Positions 1 to 5,848 of a stretch of 7,464 nucleotides of DNA are shown piece after piece. The notes below the pieces were generated by a model. The model was not told where the DNA came from, did no database searches, and worked only from the letters and a program-made list of their open reading frames with translations. Where the stretch lies: positions 1 to 7,464 of the forward strand of contig CAAGGJ010000144.1 of the NCBI GenBank assembly GCA_900769345.1. Reading direction: 5' to 3'. How positions within the stretch are numbered: the stretch's first letter is position 1; every line of letters begins with the position of its first letter. The DNA is from Bacteroidales bacterium. GTDB taxonomy: Bacteria; Bacteroidota; Bacteroidia; Bacteroidales; Muribaculaceae. The translations under genes were made by a program, and so were the position numbers.

Positions 1-26
1 ATTTAGCAAAAGCAAAGTAACCACAA

Positions 27-65
27 AGGGCGGACTCCTGCAAATGGAACCCGCCCTAATTTTTT
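27..65 (+). terminator. Intrinsic terminator of a gene left of the window
   Basis: AGGGCGG (27-33) pairs perfectly with CCGCCCT (51-57) around a 17-nt loop, and six T residues follow at 60-65. The T-tract lies on the plus-strand side, so it best fits a rightward gene ending before the window and converging on the sulfatase. Read on the minus strand, the same hairpin is followed only by TTTGTGG, so it would stop the leftward unit weakly at best. Confidence 0.7.
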
Positions 66-116
66 CAGACCCTCAAAAAATTTTTATCGGACAGCAATAT
101 TATTTTTTGGAAAAAA
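66..116. other. AT-rich intergenic spacer downstream of the sulfatase
   Basis: This 51-base spacer has several A and T runs, including an A6T5 block at 75-85 and a second A/T cluster at 101-116. Just after the sulfatase stop, the minus strand reads through a T6 run and then an A6 run. These could form only a weak A-T hairpin, so a terminator for the leftward unit is possible but not convincing. No gene is visible. Confidence 0.4.
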
Positions 117-1646
117 TTATTTTACCTCATCGGGCCAGGGGCAGGGATTGCCGGTGGCTTTGAACGATGGGCGCTGGGCATTCATAGCACGAAGGCGCTT
201 ACCGAGGGCTGCCGACAGCCGCTTGGTAACATAGGGGCGCTCGCTGCTCAGGTCGCACGTTTCGCCTATGTCGTGAGCCACATCGTAGAGTTCTTTCTTT
301 CCATTCTCGTAGTAATATATGAGTTTCCAGTCGCCTTGGCGTATGGTGCATGTGGCTCCTATGCCGGGACCGCTGTTATCCCAAATATTGGGGCAATTCC
401 ATATCAGCGAGCGACTCTTTGCCGATTCGCCGCGCAATAGTGGCACAAAACTGCGCCCGTCCACCGCCTGCGGCACTTGCCAGTCGTTCACACCTGCCAT
501 CTCGAGCAACGTCGGGAAGAAATCTTCGATTATCACTTGTGCATCTTGCACGCTGCCGGGTGCCGTAACTCCTTGCCAACTCACTATCATGGGTTCGCGC
601 ACACCGCCTTCGTATGCCGAACCTTTGCCGCAGCGCAGCGGGGCATTTTGGGTATAAAGTGGCTCGTCGCGCCAGTGAGTGCCGGTGGCATAGCCACCGT
701 TGTCGCTCATAAATATCACAACGGTGTTTTCTGCCTCATCATTAGCCTCAAGCCAGTCCATCAGGTCGCCGAGGCTCTTGTCCATACCCTCCACAAGCGA
801 GGCATAGGCGGCTTCTTTGTCGGAAAGTCCTTCTCTCTTGTAGCGATCGAAGTACCGCGGGTCGCGATCGATGGGCACATGTATGGCGTAGTGCGACATA
901 TACAAGAAAAACGGCTGATTATATCGTTTTGCCTTGTCAAGGGCGGCAATTGCCTCACGAGTGAGTGCTTCGGTAACAAAAGTACCTGTCTGCCAATACT
1001 TTTCGAGACCGGGTATCGACATCAGCGAGGTGGGTTTGCCATTGGCATCGTGACCGTAATTGAGTTCGCTGTAATATGTAGCAAGCCCGCCGGCTGCGTG
1101 GCCTGCAATGTTCACATCGAAGCCAAAATGATGTGGATTCTCGCCCGGAGTGTCGATAGCGCCCCAGTGAGCCTTACCGCAATGTATGGTGTGATAGCCG
1201 GCATTATGCAGCAGTTGCACCACCGAAGTAGCCACATAGGTGTGTGGCGTGCCGGGGGTCTGACTGATGCCGTTATAGTTCCATTCGGGCACATCTATCA
1301 CATCGTTGGGGGCATCTACCTTGCGGTCACGTTGCAGAGTCCAATTGGTCACTCGGTGGCGAGCGGCATTAGCGCCGGTGAGCAGACTGCATCGCGAGGG
1401 CGAACTGATAGCCGAGGCGTAGGCTTGAGTAAACTTCATGCCTTGACTGGCAAGGCGCTCCATGTTGGGGGTGTGATAGCGCTTGTTGAGTGGCGTGGTT
1501 TCGGTCCAGAAGGGCACCGAGGTGTCCTGCCAGCCCATATCATCTACCAAAAACACAAGTATATTGGGGCGATTATCGCCGGCTGCATTGGCAGTGAGTG
1601 CTGTGCAAGCCATAGCGGCTGCTAATGTCTTCATTCGGTCTTTCAT
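117..1646 (-). CDS. Secreted Ser-type sulfatase (arylsulfatase A-like)
   Basis: This 509-residue protein hydrolyses sulfate esters, probably on host or dietary glycans in the periplasm or at the cell surface. Residues 1-22 form a signal peptide ending around ANA-AG. The sulfatase fold starts at RPNILVFLVDDMGW, with metal ligands D35 and D36. The signature SSPSRCSLLTG (81-91) places Ser81 at the formylglycine position, making it a Ser-type enzyme that needs a radical-SAM maturase (anSME). Further active-site elements are K158 and H160 (GKAH), H252 (SHYAIH), D315-N316 (MSDNGG) and K341. The C-terminal region has the usual GDWKLIYY subdomain (438-446). Length is normal for the family. It is the last gene of the leftward unit, 31 bases after the DUF6048-like gene. 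Met5 (1634) is an equally good start and gives a more typical signal peptide. The substrate cannot be read from the sequence, and no SusC/SusD or other polysaccharide-utilisation genes lie nearby. Confidence 0.94.
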   Translation of the reverse strand: MKDRMKTLAAAMACTALTANAAGDNRPNILVFLVDDMGWQDTSVPFWTETTPLNKRYHTPNMERLASQGMKFTQAYASAISSPSRCSLLTGANAARHRVTNWTLQRDRKVDAPNDVIDVPEWNYNGISQTPGTPHTYVATSVVQLLHNAGYHTIHCGKAHWGAIDTPGENPHHFGFDVNIAGHAAGGLATYYSELNYGHDANGKPTSLMSIPGLEKYWQTGTFVTEALTREAIAALDKAKRYNQPFFLYMSHYAIHVPIDRDPRYFDRYKREGLSDKEAAYASLVEGMDKSLGDLMDWLEANDEAENTVVIFMSDNGGYATGTHWRDEPLYTQNAPLRCGKGSAYEGGVREPMIVSWQGVTAPGSVQDAQVIIEDFFPTLLEMAGVNDWQVPQAVDGRSFVPLLRGESAKSRSLIWNCPNIWDNSGPGIGATCTIRQGDWKLIYYYENGKKELYDVAHDIGETCDLSSERPYVTKRLSAALGKRLRAMNAQRPSFKATGNPCPWPDEVK

Positions 1647-1677
1647 GTCGTGAGGTGTGGAGTGGAAAGTATAGGGA

Positions 1678-2676
1678 TTATTGGTTAAGGGCTTTCACAT
1701 CGGCTTTAATGTCAACTTTGGAGTTGCCCACCGAGTCGGTTGTGAGAGTTTCCACCGGGCGAACTTCAGCCCCGGGTTGCATATTACCTATAGCATCGGC
1801 TGGGCGGCGTGTCACGGCATCGGGATTGGGCTTATTCTTGAGTTTGCCATGCTCGTCGATGTCGGGCCAGCGATTTTTCATCATTGGTATGGTGTAATAC
1901 ACCGAAAAACCCACATTCAGGCTCGATTCGCGCGATCCGAAACCGGGCACATACCACGGATGTATCTCGCCGGTCTTCTTATAATTGAATATATGATGAT
2001 ATTTCAACGTCCATCCTGCCGATATCGGGCCATAGAGATTCACTCTGATGCCTGCCACCAATTCGCCGTAGAAGGCATGCGACTTCATTCCCGTAAACTC
2101 GAGTTTGGTGCTTTCGTCCCAATAGCCGTCGCCTATGGTGACATCGGTAATATCATATTTAAATGCAGTATATCCGGCTCGCAATCCCACCAAGAACTGA
2201 TACTTGGGATGCTTTTTGAACATAAAGTTGTAGTCGGCACCAAGTTTTGCGTAGAACGATAGCGGGGTCTTATAGGTAAAATTCAGCCCGTCGGGGGTGC
2301 TGTTGGCTCTGCCCAGACCCACTTCTACGGTTGGGAACAGGCGATTCCACATATTCACCGACGCCATAACGTCGTAGCTGCCATACGACTGCCCGAACAG
2401 TCGTGCTATGCCGTCCCAAAAGTTCACGCCCACTGTCACGGCGGTCACTATGGGGTAACGGGGGTAAATCTTGGCAATACTGTCGCGACGGAGGCTGTCG
2501 AGCACCAACGAATCGCGCTCTATATATGCCAATTTCTCGCCCTTGCGTGGCAAGAGGGTGCGATTGGTAGTTTTTTCCACCGGCGTCACATAGCGCTTGC
2601 TCTGCGTCTGAGCATAAACCTCGACGGCTGCCAACGTAAGCACCACGGTTATCAATATGTAGAGTAATCTCTTCAT
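1678..2676 (-). CDS. DUF6048-like secreted beta-rich protein, probably outer membrane
   Basis: This 332-residue protein has a clear signal peptide (MKRLLYILITVVLTLAA, cleavage probably after VYA at 22). A charged linker follows (about 43-72). Residues about 75-265 form a region of alternating beta-strands with aromatic girdle-like residues, for example TVEVGLGRAN, LSFYAKLGADYNF, YQFLVGLRAGY, PISAGWTLKYHH and LNVGFSVYYTI. This pattern fits a small outer-membrane barrel and matches what I recall of the Bacteroidales family DUF6048. A hydrophilic tail of about 62 residues (271-332), rich in Pro, Asp, Lys and Val, follows the last strand. It begins 11 bases after the stop of the DUF6452-like lipoprotein gene, so the two are probably translated from one message and may act together in the envelope. 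The biochemical function is unknown. The family assignment is from memory of sequence patterns. Confidence 0.85.
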   Translation of the reverse strand: MKRLLYILITVVLTLAAVEVYAQTQSKRYVTPVEKTTNRTLLPRKGEKLAYIERDSLVLDSLRRDSIAKIYPRYPIVTAVTVGVNFWDGIARLFGQSYGSYDVMASVNMWNRLFPTVEVGLGRANSTPDGLNFTYKTPLSFYAKLGADYNFMFKKHPKYQFLVGLRAGYTAFKYDITDVTIGDGYWDESTKLEFTGMKSHAFYGELVAGIRVNLYGPISAGWTLKYHHIFNYKKTGEIHPWYVPGFGSRESSLNVGFSVYYTIPMMKNRWPDIDEHGKLKNKPNPDAVTRRPADAIGNMQPGAEVRPVETLTTDSVGNSKVDIKADVKALNQ

Positions 2677-2687
2677 CGGCTATTCGG

Positions 2688-3218
2688 TCAAGGTTGCTGG
2701 GTTCGCATATAAAGTTGCACCGACACCGAAGTGAGGTTGGTGATGCGATTATAGGGCATCGCCATAGAGTCGATTAGGTGTCGCGTGTAGGTAAAATCAG
2801 ATATCTCGAACGCATACACCACACCGCACTCCTTGGAGTCGAATATCGCATCCACCTTATATCGCATGGTTATGGTGTCGTTGTTGCGCGGGTGGCTGAG
2901 TGCTTTTTGGTCGTAGTGAAGCACATATTTTGTTTCGTCGACGGTGGTGCGCAGGGGCATGGTGAACTGCGATATGCTCTTACCACAACGCACTATCATG
3001 CTGTCGCCGGGTGCGCCTATGCCATAGACGCTGATGCTGTCCACCGTGATTGCCTTGAGGGTGCTGCTCGAATAGAGTTGTGCCAGCGGTATGCATGCCG
3101 TGTTGCTGTTGCAGCCGTCGCTGCCGCACGCACTCAGCACCGATAGCATCACCACCGATGCCACCGCCGCCATCACTCTTGCTGCTGTTTTCACCAATCT
3201 CTGCACTTCGCTCGTCAT
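2688..3218 (-). CDS. DUF6452-like lipoprotein
   Basis: This is a 176-residue predicted lipoprotein. An n-region with Arg and Lys and a hydrophobic stretch lead to the lipobox VLSAC, with Cys31 as the lipidated residue, followed by GSDGC. The mature part is beta-rich and contains a segment resembling DUF6452 (SKECGVVYAFEISDFTYT, about 127-144) and a final strand, SVSVQLYM. Mature cysteines at 35, 42, 98 and 130 could form disulfides. It sits 11 bases after the glycosyltransferase and 11 bases before the DUF6048-like gene. In Bacteroidales, as I recall, DUF6452 and DUF6048 genes are regularly adjacent, which supports both assignments. The annotated start gives a rather long n-region; Met16 is an alternative that would shorten the signal peptide. 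The function is unknown; a periplasm-facing partner of the putative barrel is an inference. Confidence 0.82.
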   Translation of the reverse strand: MTSEVQRLVKTAARVMAAVASVVMLSVLSACGSDGCNSNTACIPLAQLYSSSTLKAITVDSISVYGIGAPGDSMIVRCGKSISQFTMPLRTTVDETKYVLHYDQKALSHPRNNDTITMRYKVDAIFDSKECGVVYAFEISDFTYTRHLIDSMAMPYNRITNLTSVSVQLYMRTQQP

Positions 3219-3229
3219 CTGTGAAAGGG

Positions 3230-4183
3230 TTATTTTATCTCTTCTTCTATCTCGTAGTGATTACGCTCCTGCGAATTGCGCGCTATCAACTCGCCCACAA
3301 ATCCCGTGAGGAATAGTTGGGTGCCGAGTATCATCAGCGTGAGCGATATGTAGAAGTATGGCGAGTCGGTAACCAAAATATAGGGATTACCCGACCACAT
3401 ATTATACAATTTCATGCCGCCCACCACTATTGCCGACAAAAAACCGAGTATAAACATCAGACTGCCAAGCAATCCGAAGAAATGCATGGGCTTCACGCCG
3501 AATTTCGACATAAACCACAGCGTGAGCAGGTCGAGATAGCCGTTTACGAAGCGGTCAAGACCGAATTTGGTGCTGCCATATTTGCGAGCCTGGTGTTGCA
3601 CCACCTTTTCGCCTATTTTCTTAAATCCCGCATTCTTTGCCAGATAGGGCACATAGCGGTGCATATCGCCGTAAACCTCGATGTGCTTCACCACCTTGTT
3701 GCGATAGGCTTTAAGGCCGCAATTAAAGTCGTGGAGGTTGTGTATACCGCTCACCTTGCGCGCCGTGGCATTGAAGAGCTTGGTGGGAATGGTCTTCGAG
3801 AGCGGGTCGTAGCGCTTCTTTTTCCATCCCGACACGAGGTCGTAGCCGTCTTCGGTTATCATACGATATAGCTCGGGAATTTCGTCTGGACTATCTTGCA
3901 AGTCGGCATCCATGGTTATCACCACATCGCCTTGCACTCGCTCAAATCCGGTGTTGAGCGCCGGACTCTTGCCGTAGTTGCGTCGGAAGCACACTCCCTT
4001 CATAGCCGGATTCTTGGCACTCAACTCCTTTATCACTTCCCACGAATTGTCGGTGCTGCCGTCGTTGATAAACAGCACTTCATAACTGAAGTGATTAGCC
4101 GCCATTACGCGTTCTATCCACGCTGCCAATTCCGGTAACGATTCTGCCTCGTTATACAGGGGCACTACTACTGAAATATCCAT
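3230..4183 (-). CDS. Family 2 glycosyltransferase, DPM1/GtrB/ArnC-like, membrane anchored
   Basis: With the start chosen here this is a 317-residue inner-membrane enzyme. It probably moves a sugar from a nucleotide-sugar to a polyprenyl phosphate at the cytoplasmic face, as GtrB, ArnC and dolichol-phosphate mannose synthase do. The GT-A domain shows MDISVVVPLYNE (1-12), FINDGSTDNSW (38-48), the metal-binding DAD with LQDSP (92-99), VSGWKKKRYDP (117-127) and the FNCGLKAYR element (153-161). Two C-terminal membrane helices follow (about 235-258 and 276-299), with a short acidic tail. The ATG at 4183 is preferred because homologues begin directly with MDISVV and the DNA just upstream is AT-rich like a leader. 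An in-frame ATG at 4237 overlaps the preceding stop as ATGA and would add 18 residues that look non-domain. Donor and acceptor cannot be decided from the sequence. Confidence 0.92.
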   Translation of the reverse strand: MDISVVVPLYNEAESLPELAAWIERVMAANHFSYEVLFINDGSTDNSWEVIKELSAKNPAMKGVCFRRNYGKSPALNTGFERVQGDVVITMDADLQDSPDEIPELYRMITEDGYDLVSGWKKKRYDPLSKTIPTKLFNATARKVSGIHNLHDFNCGLKAYRNKVVKHIEVYGDMHRYVPYLAKNAGFKKIGEKVVQHQARKYGSTKFGLDRFVNGYLDLLTLWFMSKFGVKPMHFFGLLGSLMFILGFLSAIVVGGMKLYNMWSGNPYILVTDSPYFYISLTLMILGTQLFLTGFVGELIARNSQERNHYEIEEEIK

Positions 4184-4233
4184 ATATCGTCGTAAATTTC
4201 TATTGTTACTTAATTCATTTATATAATCTTCAA

Positions 4234-4779
4234 TCATCGCCGGCCACCTATGCGCGACACTGCCGCAATAACCGCCGAGAGCATTCCGCCTCCCATCATA
4301 GTGAGCCACATCATCTCCATGGCAAACTGTATGGGTGTGGGCAAGTCGCCATTGGCTACGGCTGCCTTCAAGGCTTGAACCATAGGCGTATCTCGCAAGT
4401 CGGGAACCTGACTATATGCCTTGATAGCTTCCTGCGCCATATCGTAGAGGTAGCCGGGATGCACATACTGCATCCACACATATATGGCAAGTCCCAAAAT
4501 TATCGATGCAAAGAAAAATATCGACATCCCTATAGTGACCAATCGTGCATAACTGCTCCGGCAGTCCTCTATAAGGTAAATGCCGCGCAACATGCGATAG
4601 AGCACTATGGGCATGCCCACCATCATAGTCAAAGCAAAAGCCGCCACAAAATAACTGCCTCCGCTATTCACCACTGCCAAGTATAGAACCACCAGATAGA
4701 TGCCGAAATACGCTCCTTTGCGAGCACCTATCTCGGTCACCGTGGGCAGTTCGTCAATATTCATTTCTTTATTGCTCAT
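4234..4779 (-). CDS. DUF4199-type four-helix membrane protein
   Basis: This 181-residue protein has four likely membrane helices at about 22-37, 43-61, 83-104 and 152-175. A hydrophilic region (105-150) separates helices three and four. The size, topology and early GAYFGIYLVVLYL helix fit the DUF4199 family of Bacteroidetes. I recall such genes next to a family 2 glycosyltransferase, as here, though no function is established. It is the first gene of the leftward unit. A -7 box (4787-4794) ends only 7 bases before the ATG at 4779, which would make the transcript almost leaderless. Met6 (4764) leaves about 22 bases after the box and may be the real start, giving 176 residues. The very C-terminus (SRIGGRR) is basic and probably cytoplasmic. 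A role as accessory or scaffold to the glycosyltransferase is an inference from position only. Confidence 0.83.
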   Translation of the reverse strand: MSNKEMNIDELPTVTEIGARKGAYFGIYLVVLYLAVVNSGGSYFVAAFALTMMVGMPIVLYRMLRGIYLIEDCRSSYARLVTIGMSIFFFASIILGLAIYVWMQYVHPGYLYDMAQEAIKAYSQVPDLRDTPMVQALKAAVANGDLPTPIQFAMEMMWLTMMGGGMLSAVIAAVSRIGGRR

Positions 4780-4786
4780 ATCGGCA

Positions 4787-4818
4787 CAAAGTTATTAAAT
4801 CTCGCCGATATATTAAAA
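4787..4818 (-). promoter_or_regulatory. Bacteroidetes-type promoter for the leftward unit
   Basis: On the minus strand TAACTTTG (4794 down to 4787) matches the Bacteroidetes -7 consensus TAnnTTTG exactly. Twenty bases upstream, TTTT (4818-4815) stands at the -33 position, one base off TTTG. The predicted transcript start is near 4781. This is the only good match upstream of the five minus-strand genes and would drive all of them. Confidence 0.6.
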
Positions 4819-4825
4819 TTAATCG
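4806..4825. repeat. Imperfect inverted repeat between divergent promoters
   Basis: CGAT at 4806-4809 and ATCG at 4822-4825 flank an A+T core that contains the perfect inverted repeat ATTAA-AA-TTAAT (4812-4823). It covers the -33 position of the leftward promoter, where a repressor could bind. It does not match a Fur or Zur box that I know. In AT-rich DNA such a repeat can occur by chance, so an operator role is a guess. Confidence 0.3.
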
Positions 4826-4859
4826 CTGCCCTTGCAATAATTATTAACCCCATTTTGCA

Positions 4860-4889
4860 TTTGCAACTCACTTTTTAGCGCTATCTTTG
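4860..4889 (+). promoter_or_regulatory. Bacteroidetes-type promoter for the ZIP transporter gene
   Basis: TATCTTTG (4882-4889) is a perfect TAnnTTTG -7 box. TTTG at 4860-4863 lies 18 bases upstream as the -33 element, slightly short of the usual 19-21. The predicted transcript start is near 4896, which leaves a leader of about 20 bases before the ATG at 4917. The box also covers an in-frame TTG at 4887, ruling that codon out as a start. Confidence 0.7.
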
Positions 4890-4916
4890 CATCGTGCAAC
4901 ACTAAAACATGGTATT

Positions 4917-5678
4917 ATGATCAGCAACCTTATCATCAGCGCACTCGGTCTATTCGGCGCAAGCGTTATTGGCTCTATTTGGGGCTTTTCTATCAAAAAT
5001 GTGCCTCACAAATGGAACGATAGCATATTAGGATACTGCGCCGGCATTATGCTCGCTGCCTCGGTGCTGGGACTTATCATTCCCGCTGCCGACTTGGCTC
5101 AGCCGCAGCACTGGTGGGTGGTGATGCTGGCTGTGATGGTGGGTGCCGTGTTCCTCAATGTGCTCGATTTCGTCACTCCACACTTGCATCACATCACCGG
5201 AGTCGACGAAGAACAGCACACTCACAATTCCACCATCAATCGCGTTATGCTCTTCGTGATGGCAATAGCCATACACAAACTCCCCGAAGGCATGGCTGCC
5301 GGCGTAGGATTTAACAACACCGCCGACCTCAGCAACGCTTGGACCGTATCGATGGGTATTGCGCTGCAAAACATTCCCGAAGGTATGGTGGTTATTTCGC
5401 CTCTGCTGCTCGCCGGCGTGTCGCGCGTGCGCACCTTTGTGCTTGCATCTGCCATTGCCGTCATCGAGGTGGTGGGTATGGTGCTCGGTTTTGCCCTCGG
5501 ATCCATCTCCTACACTCTGCTGCCTGCCCTGCTGGCATTTGCCGGCGGTGCTATGCTCTATGTGGTGAGCGACGAGATGATTCCCGAAACTCACGCCCAC
5601 GGCTATCAGAAACAAGCCACCTATGCCCTCCTGTTGGGATTCCTCACACTCCTTTTCATGGAGCGCTTGTTTGAATAG
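4917..5678 (+). CDS. ZIP family metal transporter, GufA/ZupT-like
   Basis: This 253-residue inner-membrane protein probably imports divalent metal such as Zn2+, possibly also Fe2+ or Mn2+. It has the eight-helix ZIP pattern. The helix IV motif is HKLPEGMAAG (120-129) and the helix V motif is QNIPEGMVV (151-159). H120, E124, Q151 and E155 fit the binuclear metal site, with Gln in place of His in helix V as in GufA/BbZIP-type members. E184 and the DE pair at 219-220 (VSDEMIPETHAH) are further polar in-membrane or edge residues. The loop between helices III and IV is His-rich (TPHLHHIT and QHTHN, 87-104), typical of metal-sensing or metal-holding loops in this family. The ATG at 4917 is chosen because it gives a normal N-terminus and lies about 20 bases after the predicted transcript start. 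The gene is divergent from the envelope unit and no metal regulator is encoded nearby. Confidence 0.94.
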   Translation: MISNLIISALGLFGASVIGSIWGFSIKNVPHKWNDSILGYCAGIMLAASVLGLIIPAADLAQPQHWWVVMLAVMVGAVFLNVLDFVTPHLHHITGVDEEQHTHNSTINRVMLFVMAIAIHKLPEGMAAGVGFNNTADLSNAWTVSMGIALQNIPEGMVVISPLLLAGVSRVRTFVLASAIAVIEVVGMVLGFALGSISYTLLPALLAFAGGAMLYVVSDEMIPETHAHGYQKQATYALLLGFLTLLFMERLFE

Positions 5679-5728
5679 CCACAACCCGCCGTTACTGCCC
5701 AACCTCTGCACCCGGTTTTGCATATTTT

Positions 5729-5750
5729 TTCGATTGGTCGAATTTTTTTT
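5729..5750 (+). terminator. Possible weak terminator after the ZIP gene
   Basis: TTCGA (5729-5733) pairs with TCGAA (5738-5742) around the loop TTGG, and eight T residues follow (5743-5750). The stem is only five pairs and mostly A-T, so termination would be weak, but it is the only candidate in the 170-base gap between the ZIP and PurF-like genes. Confidence 0.35.
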
Positions 5751-5766
5751 GCACTCTGTCAAAAAA
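5745..5766. repeat. T/A-tract inverted repeat upstream of the PurF-like gene
   Basis: TTTTTTG (5745-5751) is complementary to CAAAAAA (5760-5766) around an 8-base loop. The second arm recurs as CAAAAAAT at 5790-5797, exactly 30 bases further on and just before the promoter -7 box. The tracts may bend the DNA or act as an upstream promoter element; base composition alone could also explain them. Confidence 0.3.
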
Positions 5767-5778
5767 TAGTATTCGGTT

Positions 5779-5810
5779 ATTGGTGATTTCAAAAAATGGC
5801 AGTACTTTTG
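5779..5810 (+). promoter_or_regulatory. Bacteroidetes-type promoter for the PurF-like gene
   Basis: TACTTTTG (5803-5810) matches TAnnTTTG exactly, and ATTG (5779-5782) stands at -33 with a 20-base spacer, one base off TTTG. The predicted transcript start is near 5816, giving an A-rich leader of about 33 bases before the ATG at 5849. An in-frame TTG at 5780 falls inside the -33 element and cannot be the start. Confidence 0.72.
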
Positions 5811-5848
5811 CACAAAATTTCAAACACAACAAAAAATACAGAATTCGT

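Noticed and set aside
477..1625. A 382-residue open frame on the plus strand opposite the sulfatase
   Set aside because: It is antisense to a gene with clear sulfatase motifs, has no promoter or domain signature, and its composition (many His, Cys, Ile and Val in a patchy order) is that of a shadow frame.
1647..1677. Separate promoter for the sulfatase in the 31-base gap
   Set aside because: The minus strand shows a TATACTTTCC stretch, but it does not match TAnnTTTG and has no -33 partner.
4806..4825. Zur or Fur binding site controlling the ZIP gene
   Set aside because: The inverted repeat has only four strong outer bases per side and does not resemble the known consensus of either regulator.
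4887..4916. Upstream TTG start for the ZIP gene
   Set aside because: The TTG lies inside the -7 promoter box, so it would not be on the transcript.
5679..5728. Hairpin just after the ZIP stop codon using AACC/GGTT (5701-5717)
   Set aside because: Only four base pairs are possible, too little to support a terminator.
5028..5813. A 261-residue minus-strand frame opposite the ZIP gene
   Set aside because: It is His-, Gln- and Gly-rich because it mirrors ZIP membrane codons, lacks a start context, and runs through the intergenic promoter region of the PurF-like gene.
5780..5848. Upstream TTG start for the PurF-like gene that would add 23 residues
   Set aside because: It lies in the predicted -33 element, and family members start directly with MGGFFG. 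The extension contains no Cys that could serve as the nucleophile.
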